Shown here: one piece after another, positions 12,101-27,100 of the stretch
Numbering within the stretch: the first letter of the stretch is position 1
Layout of the letters: every line of letters starts with the position of its first letter
Source of the DNA: Lytechinus variegatus
Taxonomy: Eukaryota; Echinodermata; Echinoidea; Temnopleuroida; Toxopneustidae
Length of the DNA stretch: 64,000 nt
Direction: 5' to 3'
Assembly (NCBI RefSeq): GCF_018143015.1
Contig: NC_054743.1
Location: 34,187,934 to 34,251,933, forward strand
Notes under the pieces: generated by a model
The model's input: the letters and a program-made list of their open reading frames with translations, nothing else
The model's database searches: none
Told to the model about the DNA's origin: nothing
Made by a program: the position numbers and the translations under genes

Positions 12101-15100
12101 GCCGTGCGCCGCATGAATTATGTAGATCAGTGAATAACTTACCGCTACACACGAGCAGTTGCATAATATATACAGAGCAACTGCCCATGTTTAATGGTCC
12201 ATAATATACCGACTTTTTTCTTTTTTGGAAAGAGTATGAAGTTATCTACTGATATACTGAATGTACAATAAAAGTCATTATCATGTATTTCTTGACATTT
12301 CATTTACTTTTTTTCCCATCCCATAGCTGCTCGCATAGACCTACGCCGTCACAAATAACAAAACAAAATCTCACTTTTTTTTTCTTTTTTGGTGGGGGAT
12401 GGATTTTTTACTGGATACGCAACGGTACAATTTTTCAAATCATTTTTTTCTGCTATTTTCATAATAAACTTTAAATGATTTCGCCTGTGCACTATTATTT
12501 TTTTAAGACAACTTAACAAAATTACATCTCGTCATCATCATCATAGCATCGTCACCAACTTCATTCTCATCTTCATCACCACTACCACCATCATTATCAT
12601 TATCATCATCATCACCGCCACCATCACCACCACTATCATCTTCACCAAGATAATTTTCATCATCATCATCATTGCCATCTTCGTCTTTCTTTTTTTCTTA
12701 TTTTTTCCCCTTCCCTTCTTTTTTTCCTTTCTATTTTCCTCCTTTTTTAGATCGAGGGGCATACCACCACGCCCCCTCACTGGATATCGGCCTCTAAATA
12801 TGTTTGTTGTTGTATATAAGTTGGCGGATGCCTCATGAAATGAAATAAGAGAAAATAAGGAAAAGGAAACTAAGAAGAAAAAAAACAAGAAATGAGGAGA
12901 AGAAAAAAGAAAGCCAAACAAACAAGAAAAAACAATATCAAAATTTTGTTGTAAAGTCTTCTACGTCAGTTTAATAATTATGTTTTCAGTGAAATGAGAA
13001 CATAAAAGAATTGAAACAAGTAAGAAGGGCTATACATCGTAGCAAAGAAATAGAGGGAAGCTCCGAGACAATAAAAAGGGTGAGAAAAAGAAGACTTTGA
13101 AAACCTCACAACACGTACGAGCATAATAAAAAAAACTGGAATAAGCGAGGACAAGTAGCTGAGGGACCCTCCCCCTCTCTCTATCTATTTATCTATCAAA
13201 CTCGCATATACAAGAACTTCTTACTAATCAAAATATTGCGAGCAAAAAGCACGAGCTGACATTTTTTTTAAATATTCAAAACTTATAGAGAGACGCATTT
13301 TAAACATTATTCATGAAACTTATTAATCATTCATTTCCAATCATTCGATTGCGACAAATGATCTGAGAATTTAGTGTTTTTAGGAATTCATTAAAAGCAT
13401 AAAGTTGTATCTCAACATTAAAATATTGCAGGCGCAACGCATGAGCTAAAGCTTTATACAAAGATTTAAAAAAATGACATTTTAAGTATTTTTGGTAATC
13501 ACGAAAAAGATTGATATTTCATGAAAGAAAGCTCAAATCCCGAGGAGGAATATTTTTATGAATTGACTTTAAAAGCCGGGGGCCACTTCCATTCACGAGT
13601 GGATACCATGCGCGATCATGGGGTCTCAAAAAGCACCCTAAACACGTAATTTCCTGATTCTGAAAATGCACCCCTTAACAAGTATTGACGTGTACCGTAC
13701 CCTTGACAAGAATTGGAAACAAAACGATACTCTTTAAATATTCCCTGAAATGCACAAGTACAGGAATGTTTATTGTTACGGGTCCTTCGGTCTTCGGCTT
13801 TTTTACCTTTAATTGGCTTAGCACGACCCCACCTAGCTTCTACACCTTGCGCAAATTGGACTCTAAACACGAGGTGTTGGGGAAAACAAGGACATCCTTT
13901 ATAAAACATTTTAATCTTGTTTTATCATCTCCTCAAATTCGACCCTAAACACGTAATTTTCCTAGCGAAATAGATATACCCCTTTTTCATTATTTTTGTG
14001 TTTTTGACACCCTTATCACGTTACGTACGTAACGTGCCCTATAGTGAAAAAGATTTTTTTTTTGTCGCGCATATGGTATCCACTCATGTAAGTGGCCCCC
14101 GGGCTTAAAAAACTGTGGAAGCCCCATTTAATATTTGATTATGGGATTATAAGTCGAATAAATAAAAGCTGAAAAAAAAAGTATTTTGTGTTCCTCTATC
14201 ATAATTCTCTTTCTCTTTAACACTAGTTCCCTTTTTTTTTTTCGGGGGGGGGGGTATTTTGGTTAAAAAAGCTAGCTAGGAGAGAAAAAAAAATCATAAT
14301 TTCTGGCTGTAGTCGTTGAAGTGGTAGGGACACCCCCCCCCCCCCCCCCCGTTATGCATTACGCCAATATGGGACCAAATGATCCTTCATGTCCGGCACG
14401 AAACTTATGCAATAAATTAAACTTTATTTTTTGAAAAATTTAAAGCTTGCGCTGTTAACTCCAATCGCTTTCACCTGAATTTGCGATGAATGCTAGCGTT
14501 ATGAAATATATCATTATCAACGTCTGGCGAAAAGAATAACCAACCGATCACCTGACGAGAAAGCGTATCACGTGATCTGCATAACAGCTTCGATCGCGAG
14601 TCAGAAGTGAAGAGCAACTGCCAAGAAAATCAGGAAAAAGTCGTCAAAATGTAAGTTTCCCTTAATATCTTTCATTTTATTTTTGTTGCTTACAATGAAT
14701 TTACGATCCTTAATTATAATATTGGCCAAAAAAAGAAATAGAGAGCGTACTTGTGAAATAATATCGAAATATCCTGTACTCAAAGATTTCTAACCCCGCA
14801 ATTCCACTGATGTCGCCTATGAGGTCCATACATGTAATGTTTGGACCTCATTGGTACTAGGAGTGATTCCACCCAGTTCACCGTCTATTTTTATGACTTA
14901 CCGTCTTCCAATAATCTTGTTATGAAACCTGATATGTTTACATTGACTAGCACACTTGATTGGTGTCGGCACTTGGGCGCTAATGCAGTTTCGCACCGGC
15001 CGGTTACCAGCATACCTCATCACCAATATTTGTTCCCAAATGTCATGACAAGTCAGAGTCTCTCAGTCAGATTTCGATGTCAATACATCCACCACTTTTC

Positions 15101-18100
15101 AAAATATCGTGATCGGGAATGGCTGTATTTCGACTTCGATCTCAACGTCGTTGATCGACACGGCGTAGACATCGCTTCGCAGATCGCTTGGATTCACCGT
15201 GCACCGTAATGTTGATATGAACTGAAGTTAGCAACCAAATCATGCGAGAATGTGGCGAACAAACTGCCAGCATGCCGCATGCGAATCTATGTTCGCATGA
15301 TTTGGTTGCTAACTTCAGTTCATATCAACATTACGGTGCACGGTGAATCCAAGCGATCCGCGAAGCGATGTCGATCAACGACGTTGAGATCGAAGACGAA
15401 ATACAGCCATTCCCGATCACAATATTTTGAAAAGTGGTGGATGTATTGACATCGAAATGTGACTGAGAGACTTGTCATGACATTTGGTAACAAGTATTGG
15501 TGATTAGGTGTGCTGGTAATCGGTTGGTGCGAAACTGCATTAGCGCCGGCACTTGACAGGTGAATGAACTTTCCTAGATTTCTTGTGTGAAGAAATCCTT
15601 ATAAACTGAGACAGTCCCTTTAAACTGGGACGATCCCAATTTTCTGACCAGCGCCTCTACTTATTTTACATAACATGGTCATGGAATAATTTTCCTGGTA
15701 TCGCATCGCAATTTGCTCCACTGTCCACATTTTTAAAGACTGTTATACATATATTATTGCATGAAGTCTTTTGTATAGCATATTTTTACATAGGACTGTA
15801 CATTAGGCCAAGTAAAAAAAGAAAGTAGTTGATCGTCCTCGCGCGCATCTATTTTGGCCGCCGCATGGAAATTTTTTATATTTACTATTTTCAAAAATTG
15901 GCTAAAAAAAAAAAAAAATTGTGATGTTCCTTTTTTGATGTTCCCTTTTTCATTGCAGCATCAATTTTCTTGATATTTACTATTTTTATGGCTGCTGAAT
16001 AGCGAAAAAAATCGCAAAATTGGCGAGCGATTAAATTTTGCTCTCATTTTCTTTGGGATCTCTCTCGCAACTTCAAAAACAATTGCAAAGTCCGATATCG
16101 CCGTAACTGCAAGAAAGAAAAAAATTCTGATTTGGTTTTCTATTGGAATTTTGAAGATACCATCATAAATTAGCAAGAAAATAAAGTTTGCAAACTCGGG
16201 GAAGATCACGGATTTCTTCATTTTTAGTGCATTTTCGGGGACCCCGCTTCCTGAATCTGAACTAATCCGTCGCGTGCTTTGGAAATATGGCGCAGAAAAA
16301 TCAATTTTAGTGACGTAAATTTGTATTTCGGCGGGTTTTTTGGTGAGTGATAGCACCTATACTTCGATGTGTGTTACGGTGATTGACTGTGCTTGTTGTG
16401 ACTCTGTTGGGTAATGCATGACTTGTGTGCTGGGATGATGTTATTGACTGTGCTGGCGCAACATGTGAATTTGTGAAATCAATTGAGTTTTCTAACGTCA
16501 GCAGGCAGTGCATTGAATATTCAAAAAATAATTTCAAGTGGGTTATTCTTTATGAAGATTGAAAATCATTAATGGGATTCCAAGAAGTGCCAATTCTGTT
16601 CAAATTTGATAAACTTAAATTCTTCCTTGAGCTATTCAATTTGATGGAAAATTGTAAAACTAAAAATTAGTTAGTAAATATATCTAACACTTACAGTTAC
16701 AAACATGAAATAATAAACATTATGTGAACAATTAACAATTAATTCAATCATCATTTAACATTTGATATCAATTAGAAAATGAATAAAAATTGAACAGTAT
16801 TAAACAACATGTTAATGAATATACAAGCAGCTGGAAAACTGCGATGCGAAACCATGCCCAGAGCTAAAAAGAGATTGGCTCTGGAAAACTAATGATGGCT
16901 CCTTGGTAATAAAAATGACCCCACCCCCATGCTTTTTTTACCTTTACAATATATATAGGCCTATATTAATATAGAATAATGTTTAAATCATTCACTTGAC
17001 ATGAACGTTTTGTTTTACAATACAGTACCGGTATACATCAGTATAAATACATCAATAGATTTTTATCGCATAATACATTTTCCATATATTTCCAATCAAT
17101 TGTATGTATGCATACATTTCTTCTCATTTATTATTAATATTAAGCATGCATCGATCAAATATTTCGAGCTTGACATGGCCTGACAACCATTAGAATAAAA
17201 AATAGCAAAAAAATAGTAAATAGTAAGGACCTCCCTCATCATTGATGTCAAAAATCGGGCCGAGAAAATGCCTCCTTGTTTTTAAAAAAAATAGTAAGAT
17301 AGCAAATAGTAAGGACCTCCCTCATCACCGCTCTCAAAAAACCCGGACGATCAACTACTTTCTTTTTTGGCCTAAATTTATAGCTGAGAGAGCTTTTCTC
17401 TTATGACCGAAAATGCTATTCAAATTTGTAAAGCAAATTATTTCTAGACAGCTGGCTGCCGTCTGTTTCGAGGAGTTTTTCAACATTTTTAAACATTTCT
17501 CCTTGTACACAGATGGCTCGCGATCGTGCAGCCGCCGTTTAGGGATTAACGATGCCAAATCCCCCGACGGGGTTCATCGATTTTTGTCTTTATTTAGAAA
17601 AGATATAAAGAACTGGACCAAAGTACAGATTATTATTCTGTTTTCGCCTGAAATGCACCAAAATGGGAAAAATAAATTTAAAAGGACAAAAACAGTGATT
17701 TACTTTGGCTGTCGCGCAACTTTACTTCCTTGGTTTATCCTAACTTAATACATAAACATATGGCCATTGAGTCCTTGTACAGATTGAGTTAGAACTTCAG
17801 TCTCTGTGTTTGGTGAGTGGAGCCAACAGAGTTCAGCGGAACAACCAATTTAACAGAGACCAAAGCTTTTGGTCTAAATTATTCCCTGCATCAGAAATTA
17901 TGCCTACTATTCACTAACCAGGATAGGATCTTTTAGTGCCTAACGTTAATCAAATTTGTTAAAACTAAAAAGTGCACAAATAATCGGACAGTTACAAATA
18001 TCAGACTTCGGGCTTGGCCTCATTTTTTTTTTAGTAAAGAAAGTTCAGTTTGAAAAAGGGAGGGAGAGAGAGAGAGAAGATGAAATTTCTAATAATTTAC

Positions 18101-21100
18101 ATTTATTATATTTTTATTTGTTACTTATACCATGGTCACATTTGCTCTACGGCGGCCGTACGGCGAGTCGAAAACAGCCGTTTCAACATTTTTGTACCAA
18201 CCACATATACATGATATAGGTGGTTTGAATTGAAATTAATAAAACGGCTGTTGTCGACTCGCCGTACGGCCGCCGTAGATCAAATGTGACCAAGGTATTA
18301 TCATGCTTTTATTTTAATCTAACTTATCTAGATTCTTGATAATTTATTTATTTACACAACATATTTTTTTAAAGTGCAGTGATACATGTACATGTACCTT
18401 GCCCTCCCCCCTCCGTACTGGGAACATAGAAAATGTTAGGTTATGATAAGAATGTTTCTGTGTGGTGGGTACAGATCATTAATTTTCCGTTTTCCTGTCC
18501 CTGGTGCATGAGATTAATATAATAGCATGTTGCACAATGTACTTGGCAAACTGTGAAATACGAAATACCAGTCATTCGTGGACGCATTGTTGTTTTTCGT
18601 GGATGTAAATGAAAACCACAATTCAAAAGAATATATGAATAATCAAGACATCAAAGTTGGTGCTTATCTCATTAGATTTTAAACCACCATGTCAATCTAG
18701 TACAAATGACCTTCCTCTGATCATGCGTAGAATCTTTTCATCATGCGCAGAAAGGAACTACGAACTGGCTTATTAAAACTGCTGGGGCTTGTTAGTAACA
18801 TCATACTGTAGATATTTTATGAAGATATACAGTTGCATTCTTTTGGAGCGGGCCATATAAATAATCTAATTGTTTTCATCCAATACAGTTCCAGTATAGT
18901 TTAAGGTATGTGGAAATAATTGATATTAAAAACAAAAATTATGAAATGTTTCTAACTTGATTTACAGGTGTTGGCAAGTCATCTCTAGTACATTTGATAT
19001 GTCATGGGCAACCTATTTTGAATACCTCTTATACAATAGGAGCATCACTTGATGTAAAGGTTTGTAAACATATTAACATTTATACTGAAAGAACATCACA
19101 AAAAAAAATCAAATATAAAATAATTGATTTGTGTACATGTTTATAAATTTAAGTTGCTTATTATGGGAAATACAATTGGTAGGAACAACAATGGAGATTG
19201 AAATAAAAAGCTATCATATGAAATTTTCATATACAAGAGATGGTGAAGATGATTTATAAAAATGTAAAGATTGAAATCATAAACATGTAGGCCTCCTGAA
19301 ATTGCATCATCAGCATTCAAAGGGGTTTGTAAAATCATACCAATCTTTTATATGATCAACATTATGGGTTCCTGTCCACATCGCTTGCCCAAAATGTTAT
19401 ACATATACATGTATTTGATGATTAAGAATTAATCAATTTACATAAAAAATATGATCTTGATGTTTTCCGGTCTAATATTTCCAATAACATACTTCTGAAA
19501 ATTAAAATGAAATGGAGTACTCTTACATGGACAATTGTATTAAAGCAGACATTCAGTTTTAGTCTACTGTTGTATTGTGTTTTTGTACATGCTAGTGGTT
19601 CACCATCTGATATGATAATCTTATCATACATGATAACTGATTGGTCAATATTCCACTTTTTTATTGAGTAATGAATGCAAGGAATAATATGATTGGTCAT
19701 TTTCCTCGTCAGATTCACGAATACAAAGAAGGTACTCCCTCTCAGAAGACCTGTTTTGTAGAATTCTGGGACATCGGTGGGTCTGTTAACCATGCCAATA
19801 GCAGGCATATATTCTACGCATCACTCAACGGTAAGTAAGCTCAAAAGACATACTGAAATCATCAACTCCATGGTATATTCACAGAGAAAAAATGTAGATA
19901 CATGGTTTCTGGTTAATATACCAACACCTCAATGATTCTAGCTATTCCAGTTTTAGTACCAATGTTAAAACAGTTTTTTATATATAATAATCTTTTTTTA
20001 TTACAACCATGGATGATCGTGAGCTCATAAGTAGCCCATCCACCTCATATCTGAGTAGTTGTAGGTGTGAACATAGACCGAGTCTTACAAATAGGGATCT
20101 ACTGCTTGTATCAAAATCATGGCTCTCAGCTCAGAGGATTGGGGGGCATCTATTGTTGCATCTCCTCCCCCCCCAAAAAAAAAGAAGATAATCCTCAGTG
20201 CTGATGGCCATGATTAGAATATAGATGGGTAAAAATGACATGCTTATTGCAGGACAGGTGGAATATCTGGAATGCCTACCCATGGTAAAACTATTTAAAT
20301 AATATTGACTGGCTTTGAGGGAGATACCATAGGCCCATATATTTATTTCCCAAAGTAGTCTCATATACATGTATGGGTCTACTGAAGGAAATGTAATATG
20401 GTATGTCCCGAAAATTATAGCCAGTCACTATCATTATTATTGCCTATAGACCTTCAGTTGTATGATGTGGTAGTCAATCTATTTTTGTGAGCAGTTTATG
20501 TCTGTTTGCCTGTTGTTACTTCTAAACTCAGGATTACCTTGATGAAGTAATCCTGGCTACATGTAAGTAATTGTGACTCAAAGTGTATAAAGTGCAGGCA
20601 CGCATAATGTGTGGCGCGCACATACACTTTACGCGTACACATCTCTATGTGCGTACACAAGAATTTTGCTCGGGTTGAATAAAATGGGAATATGGATATT
20701 ATGGACCAATAATTTACTACATCGGGGCAAAAGGAAAATAACAAATTCACCTAGGAGGGGTGTATGAATATTATGGTCCTTATTCATTCAGCTGAACCCT
20801 GGATGGCTCATTGTGGCGTATTTTGTGTAGAGTTAATCAATCAGACGGACAAAATACTTGTTTATATCGTCTCTAAAATGCCTCATTCAGGTAATAATGT
20901 GGTACATTGAATGACTCAGAATGGGATACCAGAAATACTCTGTGACTGCAGGAGTCGTAGATGAGTGCAGTGGTTGCCTTAACCAGGAGGAAATGTCTGG
21001 TACCAGTATACCATGGAGGAAAGCCATCCAATATAATTATTTTTTTACCTATAATGATCATTGTTCATTAGCCCATGCGGCACTGGATGATAGTGCACAG

Positions 21101-24100
21101 AGAGTTTTGTACGTGAGTCTATGGGAAATTGTTAAATACTGTTCAGATATGGTAGTGATGTTTTTATTTTTCAGGTATCATTCTAGTTCATGATCTGACG
21201 AATCGTAAATCTCATACCAATCTTGGTAAATGGCTGAGTGAAATTCTACAGAGAGATCAGAACATTGGGTCAGAGAGGCATAGAACAAGTGTGTAAGTTA
21301 ATCAGACATCTTTCTAATCTGAACATTATCATCATCATCGTCATCACCACCACCAACACGATGATGATGATGATCAACATCACCATCATCAACATCACCA
21401 TCAGTATCATCAGCATCATCATCATCACCATCATCACCATTATCATCACCATCATCACCATTATCATCACCATCATCATCACCATCATCACCATCACCAT
21501 CATCATCACCATCATCATCATCATTATCATCATCATCACCACCACCACCACCGCCAACACAACCACCAATATCATTATCATCATCACCACCACCACCGCC
21601 AACACAACCACCAATATCATCATCATCAAGCAACTTCCACGATGACAACCACCACCACCGTCATCGTCATCATCATCACCACCACCGTCGCAGCCACCAC
21701 AACTACCAATATCATCATCAAGCAACTTCAACGACGACGACGACAACCACCACTGTCATCATTACCAATAATATTGATATCACTCTTATAATTTCCTCCC
21801 CCCCCCTCCCATCTCTTCTGCCAATATTAGGAGTGAGTATGACCCTGAGCAGTTTGCAGGCCACCATACACCCATCCTGGTGGTAGGAGTGAAGAGAGAT
21901 CAACTTGATTCACAAAGACAAACCAAACTACAATCTTCTTCAATAGCAGAGGAATGTGGGGCTGATGAAATCAATTTAGTAAGTAGTGAAGACGTCGTTT
22001 GGTTAGTATTCATTTAAAATGGAGAATTTTTTCTTCTCAATGTATAGATTTATGCATTCTCATGCTTCATTATGGATACGATACTTTAGTACATCATGTA
22101 TGTGTTCTTAGTGGTCTTCACTATAAACAATTGAGGGGGGATTATCAATACACCCTGTAGAGACAAAAGCCAGGAAGTCAAGTGCAAACAATAAAAAATC
22201 AATACACCATACATCTTTGTGGGTCAGGTTGTGTAACCAGGAAGTCGGATTATATTGTCTCTGAAAGATTCTGTTACTGTGACAGTCCAGAAATCACTCT
22301 CTTTACTTTCTCTTGCTTGAGGGCTATTCCACGGTTACTCACGTTACATTTGGAGACACCTTGACTCATACTTGGAGCTGTAACTCCATTATTATTGATA
22401 GGAACTAAACATCTCCGTATCACAACAAAGTACACAGTCTGACTATCGTTTGTATAAAAACAAAACTTGGGAAATTCTATTATGCTCCTGGCAAATCTTT
22501 GGAATGTTTCGGTTACTCACGTTACAGATTTGTCCCAACCTGTGGAATTGCCCTTGAGCACTTCATGTTGGATTATTACTGGATTGGAATCAGGGTATAC
22601 AGTGATGTAATACGCACATGGATATTCATGAAACACCTGCTGCTGATCCCCCCCCCTCCCTGGAAAATTTGCTCAAGAATGGACTTAATTACTTGTATGT
22701 GTAGGTAAATCCTGCATTTATTAGTATACCAAATTCATTTTACAATTAAAACCTGCTTTGTCTGCCTGTATAGCAGGACTGCCTATCTATACAGACCACA
22801 TTAAAAAATCCTGTATTATAAGGAATCTCTTACCTGCTCATAAAGATTGCTTTTATTGTCTCCCTTGTAGGTTGTAATAAAAGAGGTGAATAGGTCATTG
22901 TGAAAGAGATGAATAAATGCAATTATAAAACCTGTTAAATGCTCTACAAATTTTACATTCGCCACTTTCAGTCAAAATATTTTCAGCTGCTGATTTTTTT
23001 TATCTGTGTAACACTCTGAGTGTGAACCTTTTTTGCGTCCTCTGCAAAAAAAAATGCCCAAGGGCTTCCAAGTCAATGCACAAGAAATTCAATAATTCAT
23101 CCCATTTTTTTTACACTTTCCCTCAAATGATTAGAACTGTACAGATGCCAAACACTTAGCACCAGGGACCACAAATGCTGTTAAACTGAGCCGTTTCTTT
23201 GATAAGGTAAGCACTAAATACAGTCGGCAGTTGTCTATGGAATGGGTATGCTGCTCTCATACCAAGGAATTATTTCATTTCTATTTGGTTCCAGTAAAGC
23301 ACCCTACCCTGTTTTATAATTATGTTTTAGACCTCTGGGTCCAGTAACACAAAGATTAGCGATTAATCGTACGCTTGATTTTAACGATTGATTGTACATT
23401 GTAGTCTATGGAGTCAATCGTAGAAAAATGTTCTACGATCATTGCTAAGCTTTGTGTTACGGGACCCTGTTGTGGTCCAATCTTTCCCCTCCACTTCCAG
23501 GACCCTATATTTTCTTTATTTATAATTTCTTTTTCTGCAAATTATAGAAATGTCATGCATCTTAACATTTTAATGTCAAATTATTTACTGCATGCTTAGT
23601 CTATAGAAGTAAAACTTGAACCTAGTGGCCCGTAATCTGAAGTCGGTTTTCACTTAAACTCAGGTTTAAAGTTGTGGTTTAAGTATGGATAGCCAATTGT
23701 TTAATCACCAACAGTAGAGATACAATATTTCAGCTCATTTGGCTCTCAAATCATTCGTAATTCTCTAGGAAGTATAAATAGATGATTGCCGTCACCATCG
23801 ATGAATCAGGAAAGAGCACAGTAGACATAAGAAACGTGCAACTTGATGAAAATATTTGACACTTTTGGATTCCCATAATTTTAGCACAGAGTTAGACCAT
23901 GATCTATGTTAAACCTGACTTTAGAATACAGGCCAGATTGTCTTAACTACAGTAATTGAGTACCATGGCCCATCATCATTATTAACGCATTAAATTTCTA
24001 ACAAAAATATGAATTATACATTGCATGCATATCACAGCTAGCAACCTGACATTGTGCAAGTCAAAGTTATGATTTCCATGCTTCTTTAAATCCTTTCCAA

Positions 24101-27100
24101 AAATGTACAGTATATAAATTCAAAATGTAATAATAAATCACATTTCTTTGTATAAAAAGGATCATGCAATTTTATTCTTGTGAAGAGTCCATTACATGGC
24201 ATAAAGTTTTTTTTTTATAAAGAAATCAACAAAATTATCACAGAGATGTAGATGCACATGCAATGAAATATTGCTACATGTATTTTTAGACCATTTTTGT
24301 TTTACTTCATACAAAAACATTTGTTGTTTGATGTCTTTATACTGTCAAGATGACAGATACTTTTCTTCCATCTTTCTTGGTGATGATGTCTTTTAACCTT
24401 TTGGAGACTAAGCCTGAATATGTATATACTATGTGAGTAAAAAAAAACTTGACACCTCACAAATCACTAATTTAAGCAAAAATATGTCATGAATGCATGA
24501 TCACTATATGTATGGCCTGAAAGAGTATCTTCTCTCAGATAATTTGATACCACATTTATGTGGTGTGTATTCACACCTGTATGCATTAATTAATCCAGAT
24601 GTCAATGATGTTATAGTCCTACAAGGGTTCCATTAAAATCCATTTCAAAACACATGTTCAGTATTAAAGTTACATTTATAATCCTTTAATAATCACATTT
24701 TAGTATCAATTCTCAAGTTAATTTCATTGAAAATGGATAACAAATATGTTTACTAGTTCATGAAGGAGTTTGACATCATTGACCTCTAGATTCATTCATT
24801 GCAGTCATGCCTTACTTTGGCGCAAGTGAAAATTTGCATAACTGCAAAGAACACCTTCTGATTATCTAAGCGTGAAGACATACCACATAAATATGGTATC
24901 AAATTATTTGGGAGAAGATACTCTTTCCAGCCATATATACCAGTAAGGATTATGCATTCGTGACATTTTTTTTCAATTTGAGATTTGTAAGGTGTCAATT
25001 TTTTTACTCACACGGTATATATGCAGGCTGGAGCATGTGGAAAATATTTGTTATGATCAGCTAGGCTACAACAGGTTCAATTGTCGGGTCATTTATGCCT
25101 TTAACATTTAAGTATTGACACATAACTTATATATTCTCTCTTTTGTAAAAAAGTGATTCCATCTATTCTTCAACTGACTTGGTGCTTTTCATGTATAATA
25201 CCTCTTTCAATAACTCTTCCTCTTTTGCATTTCTCAGTGAATACATTCAATAATTCAACCAGAAAGGACATCCATTGGGATTTTACCCTACATGAATTAT
25301 CAGCATCACCTCACGTACAACTACCCTCCTTCAGTACTTTCTGTCTTGTGTCTTCTGCTGATGAAATCAGTGCCAAAACAAAGCAGACCTTTCTCAACCA
25401 TGCTGCTTGAATAATTCAAAGCTTTACGATAAACATACAACAACGCTAGGGCTGACCGGCAATTTATTGAAAGGGGTATTATACAAATATATGATTCTAA
25501 CATGAACTCCCTCTATCGTCCTGAAGGTGATCTCTCGTCGTAGCGGCCATAGTACTAGGGACGGTCCCAAAAAGGTGTGTAGAATTGTTAGAGTTAGCCT
25601 CAAATTTGTAGTTATTTTTTCATCACAGCCCCCCCCCCTATACCATATTGAAATACCCCTCTCCCTCACATTGTGTTATTTTAAACATTGATTCTTTGTT
25701 AGTAACTAATATGTTTTTATTGAAAATTTGTACCCTGTAATCAGTGTTCAGGCATTGGATATCAATCAGATATGTTGTGAAGAAAAATAGCATGAAGAAG
25801 TATTAATGATACTAATAAAGCATTTGAATATGATTCTCTGACATGTGTAAATGCATCATGTTGTCACAGATATATGATTGAATGAATTGGGTTTTAACCC
25901 CAACCTTCAGTACTGTGATGTACATTGTTTTCTAGGGTCAGAATGATGTGATGATTCTTCATTAAAAAAATTGTACATGAAAAATAGTGTGCCTAGTTTT
26001 ATCCAAGGGAACAGGTTTTAAAATTAATTTCTACATCTTGAAGATAAGAAAATAAGAAGTATGGGATATTTACTTAATGATTTTAGCTATTAAAGTCAAA
26101 GAGATTTCTGCCTTTAAAGGCCACCGCACACCTTACGACCCGACCGGCCGGCTACTGGCTTGCGACTGAGTGAGGGGAGATGAATCGCAAGGCAGTCATA
26201 AGCCTCGACACTGCACACCTTGCGATCCGATCTGCGACTCACGCATGCGCTTTTTGGCATAGCATCTGAGAAATTGCGCTTACTACTGCGTATAAAATGC
26301 GCTTTGTTTATCATATTACGCGTTATGCAACTCTGCTGTCTGGGGGTGGATTGAGCTTGCGATCCAGTCTTAAGGATTCGACATGTCAAATCCTTTTCCT
26401 TGCGACTTGTCTCTGACCGGTCTGCGACGCTCAAGCTGACAAGAGCTGTGACGTCACATCTCCCCTCACCCAGTCGCAAGCCAGTTGGCGACCGGTTGGG
26501 TCGTAAGGTGTGCGGTGGCCTTAAGAGACTTGAATTTAACAATCGCCTCTGCAACCATCTATTTGCAGCGATGTGGTTACAAGCTACTATGTATTTTGCA
26601 CAAGATCGCGACAGTTACACAAATAGGTGCACGGTCAATTATTAAAGGTCCTTTAGACAGACTTACATGTACCTCACATCCATGCAGTTGGCCAATGCTT
26701 AGGGTGCAAAACCTATGTATCTGAGTCCAGAATATTTTAATGACAGGCATTTGTCGATCCAATCAATACCTTTCTTCATTAAAAATAAATTTACTTTGTG
26801 CATGTTCATTCACAATCTAATGTTTCTATTTTCATATACATACATAATAATGGTTTGTTATCAATTTATTCTTTTTATGCTATTCGTTGTCATGGGGTTT
26901 TTGTAGTATTCCTTTGAGGTAAATCAGGTTTTAATTTTCATTTGTTTTTCATCTTCATATTCATTTAACCATAACATACTCATGAACATTCATATAATAT
27001 AATGAGAAAAATGAATGGATACGGATAAATATATCTTCATTTTTATTCGGAACGTGAATTGCATGGCTACTTTTCAGGTTTTGCCGTTATCTCTCCCAAC

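Larger units (their letters stand above)
6494..14865. repeat. Large old palindrome filling RABL3 intron 1
   Basis: Left arm about 6494-10389, right arm about 10596-14865, spacer ~200 bp. Matching inverted blocks run the whole length: 6494-6551 with 14808-14865; ~6715-6850 with ~14530-14650 (weak); 7370-7430 with 14105-14175; 7425-7800 with 13140-13560; 8140-8600 with 12540-13030; 9640-9780 with 11265-11400; 10060-10300 with 10700-10940; 10310-10389 with 10596-10680. By eye the outer arms are roughly 80-90% alike and the inner 80 bp nearly identical. Later insertions sit in only one arm. Confidence 0.88.

Noticed and set aside
14841..15209. 122-codon open frame
   Set aside because: Lies mostly in one arm of a foldback element; no family resemblance.
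15961..16356. 131-codon minus-strand open frame
   Set aside because: Inside the 15803-17375 TIR element; no recognisable transposase motif.
21238..21746. Long open frames on both strands at the ATC array
   Set aside because: Translation of a triplet microsatellite (runs of D, H, I, M, T); inside RABL3 intron 4.
26114..26554. 146-codon minus-strand open frame
   Set aside because: Covers the TTAA-flanked MITE end to end, including both inverted ends; GC-rich arms account for the lack of stops.
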